Shown: positions 34,663 to 46,989 of the stretch, one piece after another
Layout of the letters: each line of letters opens with the position of its first letter
Numbering within the stretch: position 1 is the first letter of the stretch
NCBI RefSeq assembly: GCF_030272615.1
Contig: NC_081413.1
Location: 159,712,849-159,776,848, forward strand
Source: Cryptomeria japonica
Taxonomy: Eukaryota > Streptophyta > Pinopsida > Cupressales > Cupressaceae
Reading direction: 5' to 3'
Length of the DNA: 64,000 bases
Program-made: the position numbers and the translations under genes
Notes under the pieces: generated by a model
What the model saw: the letters and a program-made list of their open reading frames with translations, nothing else
Told to the model about the DNA's origin: nothing
The model's database searches: none

Positions 34663-37083
34663 GTGGTCATGGGTTAGTTCCCTATCATCGTTTAGGAGTT
34701 ATCCCTTCTCTCTCATATGTTCATTATGGTGAAATTTCCTCATGATTGTTTAAAATTTTATTGGTTCCACCTTTCTTTTGCAATGTTGTGGTTGTTCTTG
34801 TTATAATTGTCCTCATTTTATTGTGTCCCATGTAACACTTATGCACATTTTTTGGTGCAATTATGATATGTTATTGTCATATCTTTGATGTTGTTGTCTT
34901 TAAAAAATGGCATTTTCATTAGGTTTTGTCCTTAGTGATCTGGACAAGATATTACACATGATATTAGAGTCCATGTCGCAATACTATGATATCTGGTCCA
35001 TGTTCTTTCCCATGTGGCTGGTTGTGGTTGAGGTATGGTTGAGGTTATTGTTGTTGTGAGTTAGTGTTTGGCTACTTGTTTGGGTTCCTTGTGTGACATT
35101 TTAGAATATTCTATGCGTATCAACTCAAGCAGTGTGTTGTGGAGAAATAATCCCTACTAGGCCCTATCATGTATGAAAGGGAAGGTAAGATACCCCTTGT
35201 GGAGTGTCTCTTAAGGTGGGTAATGATTAATTTCTTGTGTGTTGCTCATTGTGTTAGAGATTTTGCGGGGTATTTGGGCATGTTTGTGTGTGTGTTGTTG
35301 GCAATATGTGTTGTTGCCCATTTTACCCCTAACATGATATGTTTGGGGAATACTTAGTTGTGAGGTTTAGTTAGACCCTTGAGTTACCAAGATGTTCTTT
35401 CATATGTGATGACCTTCTTGATGTCTCGATTCTAGTATAGTGTGAAGGTGTAGTGACCCTTTAGTGGTCTTATTCATAATTGTGTTTCCTCTTTAGATAA
35501 TGTGATTTTTGAAATATTATTATTTGAAATGAATGTTAATGTCTTGGATTATTGTTGAGCATTGCAAATTATTTCATGTGATTTGTGCATTGAATATGAG
35601 TGTTGTATGTTATATGTTTGATTTGTAAAAATATGTTCTTGTGGTAATGTTTTTTTGAAGTACATTGTACATTTGTATTTGGGTTAGTGCATTATCATGT
35701 GTGTATATGATTGTTTTAGTACATGAATAAATGTTTCTAAGCTTATTGTGAGAACTTAGATGTTTAAACCATATTATCTCTCCTCTTGCATAGTGTGCAT
35801 GTGTAAATGTTAGAAGGAATTATGCTTGGTAGGAGAATTATGTTGATGTGGCCTAGAGCCTCAATTGTGTTGTACCCTATTAAGCATGTGGATGTTGTTT
35901 TTTATAGTATGTGGTAATGACTCATGATGTTTAAATGAATGTTTCATGGATTTAGTGATATCTATATGGTTAAATGATAATAACTCCTTACACAAGTAAA
36001 TGTGTAGAATACCCTTGAATTTGAGCTTGCATATGTCTTGATATGACCTTGCAAAAATAATGTTTAAGTGTGGCTATGCATATATACATTTTAATTGTAG
36101 CTTCCTTATGAATGCAATGCTTGGGTGGAAATATCGCTTGTTTGGAAAGGAAATTATTATTAATGCAATAGGAAACCTTGCATATACCTTGTTACATATT
36201 AATATGATTATTTTGTGACATTAAAATATATGGTTTTCATTGGCACGGTTAATTGAATTTGGTGATATGTGAGTATGAGACGTTGAGATTGTTCTCTAGC
36301 TCACCTTAGATATCATACTCCAAGGTTTAATGTAGCTTTTACTCCCTTAAATGTGGCTAACATTAGTCACTTAGTTCATGTATTAGTGCTCCCCAAGTTT
36401 GATACTTTATTTTGGGTTGGTGGTGAATTCCCTAATCATTGTACACGAACTAACATTGAATTTTTTTGCTCTTTTTATGAGTAGTATAGTCATCAAAAAT
36501 TACTCTTTATTTTGTGACCCTTGGTCACATTTGATTTATTATTTTGTTGTGTGCATTTTATGATTTATAGTTGAAACCAATAATTCTCCCTCTTGGTAAT
36601 TATTCAAATCCTTGTGGTGGTTGTTCTAAATGTTTTGAATTATTGGTCTTGTGTGGTGTAAATTTTGTTCTCTATCATGTTCATAATGAACCCTTGATTG
36701 AATGTACAAGGGAGTAGATAATGAATAATGTTTTAATCCTTGGTATTGTGTTTATTAGAACCACATTGAATCGAGTTCTTGCTTCTTGTGAATGCTAATG
36801 AATCTTTTGAGATGTGTTTGGGAAATTCATGAAATGCTTTTTATAAATGTGAGTCTTCTAGATTTAAAATTGGCATGAATGCTTGGTGTATGACTATTAA
36901 TTATGTGTGTTTGAATCTCTATATAATAATTATTGTAATTATGTATCTTTTGACCTTGAGATTGAGTTGTGTAGAAAATCATGTTTACATTATGCCTAAT
37001 TTATTTGTTAGTAGATGGTTGGGTTGTTGCACATACAAGTCTTTATTATCATTTATGTCAAATATATGAGTTATGGTCCATGA
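34663..37083. other. Unassigned T-rich stretch
   Basis: 2.4 kb, strongly T-over-A and G-over-C on the + strand, with only short frames and no family motif. The strand bias resembles a long intron or untranslated transcript, but I cannot name one. Confidence 0.4.
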
Positions 37084-38457
37084 TGTTGGTGTTGTTGGTT
37101 CGAAAGTAATATTATGCATAAGTATATGATGAAGAGTATGTTCTGGTAGTTTATTCTAATTAAGGTTAAGTTTCTGATGATTAGTTGTATCTGTTTGCTA
37201 GTCAAGATGTGGTCCAGATGTATAGATTGTTGTAGTGTTTTCAAGAATAGCTGAATATGTTTCTTGGATGGCTAACAATAATGGTATGATGTATCTCCAG
37301 AAGATTAATATCTTTTGTTTGATCTAAAAAATGTGTTTCTATCTCTGCTAACTATTCTGGTGAGCAATATCTTGGTCTAAAATATATGTTTGCATTGGAT
37401 TTGTATCATATGTCTATGATGATTGGAGTAGGTTGGTTGTGGTAGATTGATCTTAGTTTTCCATTTGAATGGATGTTTGTCTGTGAGCGATTTATGTCTT
37501 GGATTAATGATTGGTACTGTTTCAAGAGTGTACAGAGGAACACATTTCTTTCCTCATCTTGCTATTTCCTTGAGGTTATTGTGAATCATTCGATTTTATT
37601 CCTAATGTGTCATATGCTTCTTTCATAATGAGCCACATATTATGTTTTTGGGGTCTAGATTAAGATATTTTGGCTAAAATAGTTTGATATGAAGCAACTT
37701 ATGTGTTTTGGTCCATGCTAAAACCTTATGAGGTTTATTGGAAGGTGTGCCGATTTAGTGTGAATCCTCACACATCTTCCTTGCCTTTTGCATGCAATGT
37801 TTTGGGTCAATAATGCATATACACATTACATATTTTGAGTCAACCTCATAATTTTTTTGAATGTACTGATTAGTATATAAAGGACATATCAATGGTGTTA
37901 AAGAAGATATAGATATGAAGATTTATGTGTGAGTACATGGAAAAATGATGTGCGATGTGAATATAAAGTAATTTTAGGGAAAAGAAGAGGTCCATATGTG
38001 TTACAAGGAAGATATGTATCAGATTGGTCTTAAGCTGTGACCTATTATATGCATTCTATTAGATGCTATTCCTTCTACAATTCAAATTTCTTATTCCTAT
38101 TATATTTGGCCAATTGATTTGTATCTTACCCCAAAGAAGTTCTTTTCAGTCGTGCAAGTCTCTCTCTTTGTATCTTGCTTGAGGCAATGTGCCTTAGTCT
38201 ACAAGTTCAGAACAGTGAGCTCCCTGGCCTATGGCCTAAATAATTATAAATAATTGTTATATATATTATGAGTTAGATTCTCATTGTGGATTTTCTCAGT
38301 TTGGGTTTTCCACATAAATATCCCAGTGTTCTTGTGTGGATGCTTTTGTTATTTACTTTCACGCACATCTATTGAATGGAGATTATGGTTTCAGTGTTTT
38401 AATCTGTTCAACTTTTAGTTATATGTTGATTCACTCCCCCATCTCACCATTCAATAG
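37084..38457 (+). repeat. Copia LTR H
   Basis: It starts TGTTGGTGTTGTTGGTTCG, has an AGTATATAAAGGACAT promoter box near 37873, a CAGTTTGGGTTTTCC block (38299-38313), and ends GTTGATTCACTCCCCCATCT..CATTCA. Text similar to LTR F (40366, 57431) runs through the middle. No primer site follows; LTR G begins immediately. Confidence 0.55.
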
Positions 38458-39569
38458 TGTTGGCATTTTGGGTATTAAGTTGTCATTGATGTCAACCAGT
38501 TTGGCAAGGTCACCGGTAAGAAAGAAGGAGTGACCGACATGATGGCAATTCACATGAGAGTGAGCATAAAGAATGAAGGCTTATTGGTAAGGTAGAAACC
38601 AAGATGAAGGCCATGTATGTGCTAGTATGTTGAGTGGCAACCGATAGAGAAATAAAATGGTTTGGAAGTTGGCTTCTTGTTTATGATGAAGATGCATAAT
38701 GTTAAATTTATCACAAACTACTAGGGGCAAAGATGTGTTACCAGTGTAGTATGCATTGTCGGTTAATAGAAGAAGCAGGTCTCACTAGTAAAGGGATGTA
38801 CTGGTATGAGGTTGCTGAATGGTCAAAGTTGAACTGACTACATTTTGGTGAGCTAAGTGATTGACCGTTGTGATGCCATGTGGAGCTAAGGTGGCAAACA
38901 TGCAAAGGTTGGTAAAGCCTCCATCGACTTGGTTATTGAAACAACTAGTCGACATTAATGAAACAACCACAAATCATGAGATTGTAACTGACTGATGCAG
39001 CTCAAGGAAGAAAGAATAATAGAGGAAGATTAGGGAGGAGTTGGTGCCTAGATCAATGCAAAGGAAATCTGATCACAAGAAGACCTCGAAAAGGAAATAG
39101 TTGAGTGTTCTATGAGTCGATAGTTTTCAAAGTACGAAATCTTGTACATGATTGCTATCTTTAGCAAGTATGCATGGGTTAATGGGAAACACGTATAGAT
39201 GCATCCTTGGAGTATAGGTGATCAACCCAAGACAGAGTAGATTGAATCTCATGCAGATTTTGTCGGGAAAAGGAAACCCCAACCGCTCTGAATTTGAACT
39301 GCTTTTTGGTGGGAAACCGTGGGATAAAGAGATGAGCTCGAGACAGAGCAAGTTGATGCTGTAAAGAAGAAGAAGAGAAAAGAGAGATTAAGTGAAAAGA
39401 AGAATTGTTATCCTTAGAAATAATTATAAGAAAGTTGTAAGGTTAGTGAGCAAGAAAACTGACGAGAGGGTTTAACCGACAGTGATTGAGTACCAGTATA
39501 ATTGTAGTTTCACAGTCAAGCAAAACTGGCAAGGTGTGGTAAAGCAGACATCATCCAAGTGTGACACAA

Positions 39570-39637
<68 letters not shown>

Positions 39638-40049
39638 ATCTCACAACTAGTAGTGTGAGATTCAGTGGAGGAGAAAAGACTGTCAACCGACAGTAGAATA
39701 TTTAATCAAGAGTTGGAGAATTCATTTGCAACAAGAAGCCTTAACTATATATAAATTGTATTTCAATACACATCACCAAGTTGGAGCTTGGTGCAAGGGT
39801 TGGTGCTCCTTGGGTTTGTTCCCTAAATATTTGTAATTCAATGTTTTACCTGTGAGGCTAGATTGGAGCATTAGTTTCCAACAACTTTTCTCATCGAGGT
39901 TTTCCCCACTTTGGGTTTTCCTCGTACATCTGATGTTGTGAGTTGCATTTGTGTGATTGATCTCTTTGACTTTCCTTCTTTCTTTAACCAACTTGATTAT
40001 TTAGGAACCACTGATTCACCCCCCTCTCAATGGTACTGTGTGTTCAACA
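38458..40049 (+). repeat. 5' LTR of Copia G
   Basis: 1592 bp, from TGTTGGCATTTTGGGTATTA to TGTGTTCAACA. It includes the GTTTTCCCCACTTTGGGTTT block, CTGATTCACCCCCCTCTCAA near the end, and a GA microsatellite at 39573-39635. A primer site follows two bases later. After it come only about 300 bases of internal sequence before LTR F interrupts. Confidence 0.8.
39573..39635 (+). repeat. (GA)n microsatellite
   Basis: About 31 perfect GA units inside the Copia G LTR. Confidence 0.95.
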
Positions 40050-40051
40050 AT

Positions 40052-40063
40052 TGGTATCAAAGC
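40052..40063 (+). other. Primer binding site of Copia G
   Basis: TGGTATCAAAGC, one base from the usual Copia TGGTATCAGAGC, directly after the LTR. A short acidic frame follows (about 40121-40240, ELNKIDAWDDVDDVVDMERE), probably the gag start. Confidence 0.75.
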
Positions 40064-40365
40064 ATTGGTTTCTGAAGAGACAACCTAATTGCTAAGGTAT
40101 ATCCAGGATTTTGGACACTATGTTTGAAGAAGAATTGAACAAGATTGATGCTTGGGATGATGTTGATGATGTTGTTGACATGGAAAGAGAGTTGAGATTT
40201 GCATTGGTAGACTTGGATTTGAAGCAGATAAAACCATAAGAAGGTAGTTGAAAATATTTCCTATCTAAGGAGCTTGATAGATAAATGAAGGAAGGTTATT
40301 GATGAGTTTAAGACAAAGCCTTATGAGAAGACTAAAGAATGTTCAAGGCTTGAGGAAGAAGTAAT

Positions 40366-40558
40366 TGTTGGAAGTATGTGTTGTTGTGGTTATCATTGAT
40401 GTCAAACTTATTGTTCTAGATAGTTGGTGGTCCCAAATGTCTGTGGTGCAGATATATCTTGCTGTATTGGTATTAAAGTTACTCTATTGGTTGTTCTGGA
40501 AGTGTTTGGGTCTAAGAAGTTTTGTTGATGTTGCTTGGTATTGTTATATTCTTTGGTT
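40366..40558 (+). repeat. LTR F, left part (interrupted by Copia E)
   Basis: TGTTGGAAGTATGTGTTG starts a Copia LTR that is cut by Copia E and resumes at 57431. The pentamer before it is GTAAT. The rest of this LTR lies 17 kb away. Confidence 0.65.
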
Positions 40559-40563
40559 ATGTT
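40559..40563. repeat. Target-site duplication of Copia E, left
   Basis: ATGTT, identical to 57426-57430. Confidence 0.9.
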
Positions 40564-41015
40564 TGTTGGTGTAACTAATTATTCATGTTGGATATTATTA
40601 TACCTTACTTAAGTTTAGTTAGGATAATGCATTTCATAGTAGTTTGTGTATGAGACACTTGGGTGTTTGTGCCACATTGGGATAGCATGTAGGAGAATTT
40701 CCACCTTTTGTGGTCTTATCTTGTTGTTACATTCCACCTTCGGTGGGTGATCCACCTCATGTGGAATATTTTATTGTTTCTCCTACCTAGCACACCTATT
40801 TCCTACCTACCCTTATTTCTTATTGAGCCACATGTCATGTTTGTGTTCTCACATATCCATATAGCCTATATAAGCAGGCTCATATTCATTGTATGTAACG
40901 ATTGATGATCGAGTTGATCAATATTTTCATCTTGATAGAATACAGTTTATTCCTATCATCTATTTTGTCTCTCTTGTACTTTTCATTGAGCTCTTGATCT
41001 TGGCAAAATCTCACA
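40564..41015 (+). repeat. 5' LTR of Copia E
   Basis: 452 bp from TGTTGGTGTAACTAATTATT to AAAATCTCACA. Features: CCTATATAAGCAGG promoter box near 40867 and a CCACCTTCGGTGG inverted repeat at 40735-40747. It aligns with 56967-57425 nearly end to end. Confidence 0.92.
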
Positions 41016-41028
41016 TGGTATCAGAGCC
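41016..41028 (+). other. Primer binding site of Copia E
   Basis: TGGTATCAGAGCC immediately after the 5' LTR, a perfect Copia site for initiator tRNA-Met. Confidence 0.92.
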
Positions 41029-42303
41029 TAAAGGGCATCTTTGATTGTTCTTTTGAAGGCTTCAATTTTTGGATTTGGGGAGGTGCTATTTTTTTGGGAG
41101 TCGTACAATGATTTGGACATCACAGTTGCATCTAGGAGGCTATTTCCATGAATTTTGAGTATAAAGTCGGCCTATTTTGGTGAGGGAAATTTTTTTTGCC
41201 TATTTTGGTATATTGTACAGATTTTGTAAAAAAAAATATTTTCTGCGAAAAAAAATAATTTTAATTTCATTTTAAAATTTTTTTTCCATAGTTTTTTTGT
41301 ATGTAAAAGTTTTTTTTTAAATTTGAAAAAATAAAAAAATTTTTTTTTGGGGGTCTGCCGACCCCCCCTATACTCTGTTTCACTTGCGACATTTTGCAGG
41401 GCCCACATCCCCACCGCTGTCCGTGGTGTTCTTCCGGCCCTGTCAACTGCCCTGCTCTCGTCGACCATCCACCTCTGGCACTTCTCCTCGCCGACCCTGC
41501 GTTCTCCGACCTGAGGCCTGGTCGACGTGACTGCCGCTTGGTCCTTTTGACCACCGCTGACCATAGCTCCTGGCAGCTACCCCATTCACCGAGCTCCCAC
41601 CGACAATTGCTACCATTGGCACCGCTGCCATCCTCTGGCACCGTTGCTCTGACCCCTGCTTTAACTGCCTCTTAGCATGTCCTAGCGGAAATCCCCCAAA
41701 AAAACCGGTTGGCCCACGTCCGCCATGTGGCAGGTGGCTGCTGGCCCGTGGGAAATCTCCGTACACACAGTCAACAGTACGACACTACCTAGTTGGTGTC
41801 TAGTCACTCCAACGTGTCACTGTACAGACAACCATGCAAGGGGGAGTGATGGTCATTTTGACAGTCATACAAACATCAATTTTAAGCTCATAATTTGTTG
41901 ATGTCAGCACCACATCAGCAGTATTTTGAAATTTTATTACCCCCCTCTCATTGAGCTTTTCAGTTTTGCAGTTCAACTGTGGAAGGCCATATCTTGCTCA
42001 TTTTTACTCCTTGTTTGGTGCATTTTTTTTGAAATGGGATAGAATTTCATGCTCTTCATAGTGGTGGAGGAATTTTTTGATTTTGATGGATGGATTTCTT
42101 AGAATTTGTAGATTCTCATGACTGTATTTGTCTAATCTCTGATTTTACAACTTTAGAGGCTTCGTTTGGGGTCATACGACCTCCTTTTCAGGTGCTATTT
42201 TTTTGAAAGTGCATTAATTTTCGTCTACTTTCATAATCAACCATTTGTTTGCAGTGATTTTGAGTAGAAATTATACTTTCAATATTTGGTCATTAATGGC
42301 CTA
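41029..42303 (+). other. Leader of Copia E with GC-rich island
   Basis: After homopolymeric A/T runs (41220-41348) comes a hairpin GGGGGTC-TGCC-GACCCCC (41349-41366) and a C/G-rich, CpG-bearing block to about 41720. No reading frame matches a known protein. Gag starts 13 kb later because Gy-D interrupts at 42308. Confidence 0.6.
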
Positions 42304-42308
42304 TTTGG
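42304..42308. repeat. Target-site duplication of Gy-D, left
   Basis: TTTGG, identical to 54260-54264. Confidence 0.88.
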
Positions 42309-43324
42309 TGTCGTGCTCTGTGAAGTGTACCTATACCTGCAACCACAATGCACTCAATAAATCATTACAAGCATGGTTAGAAGATTTAAATCAAAGGAAG
42401 ACAAAACCATAGCTAATCGACTTATTGTCTCCTAGTAAATGCGAGTATGAAAAATGCTCTCAGATTTGATTATGCATAATCTAGTGACTTGACTACACTT
42501 AGATGGAGGATTTGAATGCTGAAAATGAATGATCTAACAAGAATAGCATGATTAAGCTATATGAGTTCATGATTGATCTAGCATGATTAAGCTAAGATTG
42601 AAGCTAAAATGAGCATGATAACATTGCTAAAATGATACACTATAAGCTAGATGCCTATAATAACAATGCTTAAGATGAGAATGAGATGGGATGCAATTAT
42701 GAATGAAATTGGGACCAATATTGCTCCAAAATGAGGTATATTTATAGGATTTTCCAAGGCTAGGGGTGATGTGGCAAGAATCAATGGCCAAGATTGATCT
42801 GAAGCTATCAATGGTTAAATTGGAGGAGGATGACAAAGGGGGTTGGATTAAAGGGAACATTTGTCATCTCTATGGTGACAAGTGTCGAGAGGCTTCTAGA
42901 AGGGTTGGATGAAAGGGAACACTTAGTGACAAGTGTCACAAAGGTTCTAGAAGATGTTGGATGAAAAGGGACATGGTGGTAGGTAGAATGGGTTAGGTTT
43001 AGGAATGGTTAGGTTTAGGAGTGGTAGAAGTTAGGAGAATTTGAATTAAAAAATTCAAATAATATGAGGGCTATTTAATCTCAACAACTCATGAATTTGA
43101 TTTGTTTTAATTAATTAGGATTTAGAAGAAATGATTTTGGATGGAGGGAATTAATTAAAGGGGATGAAATGAACCTATTTAATAAATCCTTAGATTTATT
43201 AATAAGTAGATGAATGAGAGATTTAATCAAATTGCTTAGTGAATTCAATTAAATTGGGAAGGGAGATTAATTAAATAGTTGCTTATTTAATTAATTATCT
43301 TCAGACCATTTTTAGGTGTATACA
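42309..43324 (-). repeat. 3' LTR of Gy-D
   Basis: 1016 bp. Minus strand starts TGTATACACCTAAAAATGG at 43324, carries a CCTATAAATATACC promoter box near 42735, and ends GAGCACGACA at 42309. Its PPT-side 265 bases match the remaining part of the 5' LTR at 53990-54259. Confidence 0.85.
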
Positions 43325-45180
43325 TTTTGCCCCTCTTTGAAGCGAGGTGTGATGACACGTTGATTCAAAGAATGATCTCATTTTGATGATGATATTGATT
43401 TGATAGGATGCCCCAGCTCTTGATTGCTAAATTTTGATATTATGATGCTCCCTCGGGAGATCAATTGAGATAACTGATCTTTGAAGTTTTTGCAAGATTG
43501 ATATCCTGATAGATTTGATTTGATTTCTGCAACTGTGGTTGATGAAAATGCGAGTTCTTTGATTAGCTTGATTGCTTAGATTGATAAGATTGAAAAATCT
43601 TGATTGATTAGATTCAGTTTGGTTTCAGGAAGGATTCATCTTGTATAAGATAACGATGATCAAAGCATCTGGTTTCAGGAAGGATTCATCCTGTATAAGA
43701 CATGATCAAAATGTCTAGTTTCAGGAAGGATACATCTTGTATAAGGCATGAATCAGAATCAGATCGTCTGGTTTCAGGAAGGATTCATTTTGTATAAGAC
43801 GTGATAGAATTGATTAGGTTTGATTGATTGATTTGATTTGATAAGGTTGATTAGATAAAGAACTAACATTTGGTTGATATCAAGTTGCAGAAATATTTGG
43901 ATATGCTGATTGTTGATTCTGTTGAGAGAGATAGCATAAGAGTTGGGCTAGGTTGATAATATCATGAGAGAGATGAGTCATCATTCTGATTGCGTATACA
44001 CCTATGATGATACTTTGATGATTCCTCTGATAGATTTAACCTTGGATAAAAGGAGCTTTCAGGATCCCATGCAAGAATGAAATGCAAGCTAAAATGCAAT
44101 GAAATGCAATGGAATGACCAGACCAGTCACTGGATTATTTTGCGTTTTGTCATCATTGAACTTTTGAAATGTGGGAAGTGAGTGCAACATCGATGGTATA
44201 ATTAAACCATGATGACCTGAGCATTGCTTTCCTGGATTTTGATATAGCAATTCAACACAAGCACTAAGATATAATTGAACCAAGATGACCTGAGTGTTGT
44301 TTGCATAAAACATGTAGTATTAATCATTTCAATACGCAAATCGAAAATGTCTTTAATGATATTTCGATGATCATGTCCCGAGACAAATTTGCACATATTA
44401 ATGATTAATTTTTCAGATAGTAGACAAGAAAAATATCACGTTTCTTCCTTGTTCCTCTAGTCAATGACATCTTGGAGTCACTTAGAAATCATGATAGCAA
44501 AAATCAATATAGAAAAGTTGAACAATCATGTTACAATCATTATCCAAAAGATATTATTCCACTGAAAAGTGTGTGATGTGATTAGATTGACTTCGTGATA
44601 GCTTGATAGCTGATAGTTTGATCTTGTGTTCAATGTTAGATGTGTCTCACTTTTCACTTGATAAGAGTTGTCTAATTGTTTGTTCTACCTGTTTAATTAA
44701 GCTCAAAATTGATCAGTAGTTTTGCCCCCAGCTAGGTGTAGGATTTTGCCCCAAGCTTAGAAACAAAGTCGTTATGATATATCCAATGATCCAAAGCATG
44801 GTAAGAAACCAACTAGGATGTCTGCGCATGTACAAAGCTTTATGATGGTCAACGTTGATGGAATATGCATGAATGCAAGTGGAAAAATGCATGAACTAAT
44901 AGATGGAAGAGCTAGCTGATAGATAACGCTTGTTTACCAGGTTTTCACCATCTATTTTTATTGCACTTTTTTTGATATTTGATTTTTTTGGATTTTCTGC
45001 TTTTTCAATGTTTTTGATTTTTTCTGATTTTTGAGTGTTTCTGATTTTTCTGATTTTTCACTGTTTTGATTTTTTTGATTTTTCACTATTTTTTAATTTT
45101 TTCTGATTTTTCACTGTTTTTGATTTTTTTTTTCTGATTTTTCACTGTTTTTGATTTTTTCTGATTTTTTAGACATAGAA
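43325..45180 (-). other. Gy-D noncoding tail: PPT, tandem repeats, T-rich block
   Basis: PPT AAAGAGGGGCAAAA (minus) lies at 43325-43338. Four tandem copies of GGTTTCAGGAAGGATTCATC plus TTGTATAAGAC (starts 43621, 43671, 43716, 43770) follow. 44370-44530 matches the Gy-B/Gy-C block (TTGGAGTCACTTAGAAATCATG). 44965-45175 is a T-rich tandem array of TGATTTTTCACTGTTTTTGA units. No gene is seen. Confidence 0.65.
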
Positions 45181-45184
45181 CTTT

Positions 45185-46300
45185 TTTAGATGCATGCTAT
45201 TGATAAGTTCTTCAAGTTGATCTTCGTCCTGTGTTGATAGTTGATATGCTCCTGATCCAAATACTGTTGACCACAAATGGACCTAACCAGTTTGGTTCAA
45301 ACTTTCCTTTCTTTTCTCGATCTGCCTAGTTGCATGGATTTTCCTTTAGCACTAGTTCTCCAACTTGAAAGATTCTTGGTTTGACCTTGTGATTATAGCT
45401 CTGACACATTCTTTGATGATATACCTTTAGATGATCAAAGGCATTTTGTCTTCGTTCATGGATCAGTTCTAGCTTTGGCAGTCTAGATACTCATTGTTCT
45501 TCATCTGGGATGAGACCTTTTAGTGATACACGTAGAGAGGGTATCTCTACTTCGATTGGCAATATGGCTTCTGATCCATATACAAGAGAGAAAGGTGTGG
45601 CACATGTTGGTATGCATATACTAGTGTGGTAGGCCCATAGAGAAGGGTTTATTTGATTATGCCAATCTTTCCCAACATTGTTCACTGTCTTTTTAAGGAT
45701 TTTCAAAATAGTTTTGTTAGATGCTTCTGCCTGCCCATTTCCCTGTGGATAATATGGTGTGAAGAATCTGTGCTGGATTTTGAAATTTTCACATAGCTCT
45801 TGTACGTCTTGATTCTTGAATGGTCGCTCATTATCAGTGATAATGGTAATTAGTATTCCATAGCGACAGATGATATAATTCAAGATAAATGTAGCAATTT
45901 GTTTTCCTGCAATGTTGATGAGAGGTACCGCTTCAATCCATTTTGTAAAATATTCAGTAGCTACAAGGATGAATTTGTGTCCATTAGATGAGGAAGGATT
46001 TATCTTTCCTACCAGATCAAGTCCCCATTGACAAAAAGTCCAAGATGTTGCTAAAGCATGTAGTTCTTATGTAGGTGCATGGATCAAGTTCCTATGGATT
46101 TGACATTGTTTTCATGTTCTTGCTATTTTAAAAGAATCTTGTTCCATAGTTGGCCAATAATAGCCCAAGTGTATGAGTTTATTCAAAAGCGTAAGACCAC
46201 TTGAATGAGTGCCACAAATGTAATTATGGACTTCATGTAAGGCCTTCTCAGATTCTTCTTGTTCAAGACATCTTAAGAGAGTACTATCTAGACCTTATTT
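45185..46300 (-). pseudogene. Gy-D integrase
   Basis: Minus strand, after RNase H. HSSGLTLLNKLIHLGYYWP belongs to the zinc-binding region. The core shows WGLDLVG, then IITDNERPFKNQ, then PYYPQGNGQAEASNK, so the three acidic positions of the DDE triad are present. TPFSLVYGSEAILPIEVEIP follows, and a C-terminal GKFEPNWLGPFVV with later frame slips. Stops (near 46294, 46060, 45490) break the frame. Catalyses insertion of the element DNA when intact. The clean stretch is 45883-45491. Confidence 0.85.
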
Positions 46301-46925
46301 AAATAGGGTATCCACGACGAGAGTATAATGGGAAGATTGGCAAATAAAGTTTCTCTTTTGGTTCTTTGATAAGTCAGGAGGTAAGATATTGTCTTTCAAG
46401 TATGTGTAAGTTTGGCCATAGCGGGAGGAATCGTGTCCAATAAGTTGATAGATGGTTTGGGAATCAGGACAATTAAAGGTAGGATGAAACAACTCTTCAA
46501 CCAGGAATTCATAGCGCTGTTGATTTTCCTGTGTCTGCAATAGAGAAGAAAGTGTAGCCATGGCGTCTGCTGCTTTGTTGTCATTTTTGGGGATATGCTC
46601 AAAAGTTATTTCTACAAAGTACTTCTTGATATCATCCACCATCTTTTTGTAAGGCATGAGTTTGTCATCTTTTGTTTGATAGTCATAATTGATTTGATTA
46701 ACGACAAGCTGAGAGCCTCCAAAGACTTGAAGTTGTTTAATATTCCATTCTACAACCATTTTGATAGTTGTTACCAATGCTTCATACTCTGCTATATTAT
46801 TTGTACATGGAAAGCTTAATTTGTATGCTTTCGAGATTGTATGCCCTTGTGGTGTGATGAAAATAATTCCTTCTCCTGATCCATGTTGTGTATATGAACC
46901 ATCAAAGTATAGTTGCCATGCTTTT
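46301..46925 (-). pseudogene. Gy-D archaeal-type RNase H
   Basis: WQLYFDGSYTQHGSGEGIIF (first Asp), TNNIAEYEALV (Glu), VFGGSQLVVNQI where the family Asp is replaced by Gly (Gy-C keeps it in YGDSQLVI), and KAADAMATLSSLL (last Asp). This second RNase H is the extra domain known from Tat-lineage elements, where it follows the original RNase H. The Asp to Gly change and in-frame stops indicate decay. Confidence 0.8.
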
Positions 46926-46989
46926 GTTGTAGCTGTTAGGATATCAGCATTAGGAAATTCAATCTATAGAGGATGATTATCTTGAAGTG

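Noticed and set aside
34663-37083. Host gene intron
   Set aside because: Strand bias is suggestive, but I find no exon with a recognisable product on either side.
41016-41028. tRNA gene signal
   Set aside because: TGGTATCAGAGC-type matches here and at 9490 and 40052 are retrotransposon primer sites, not tRNA genes.
41172-41766. Frames of 93-130 codons on both strands
   Set aside because: They lie in the GC-rich leader of Copia E, overlap each other in several frames and match no family.
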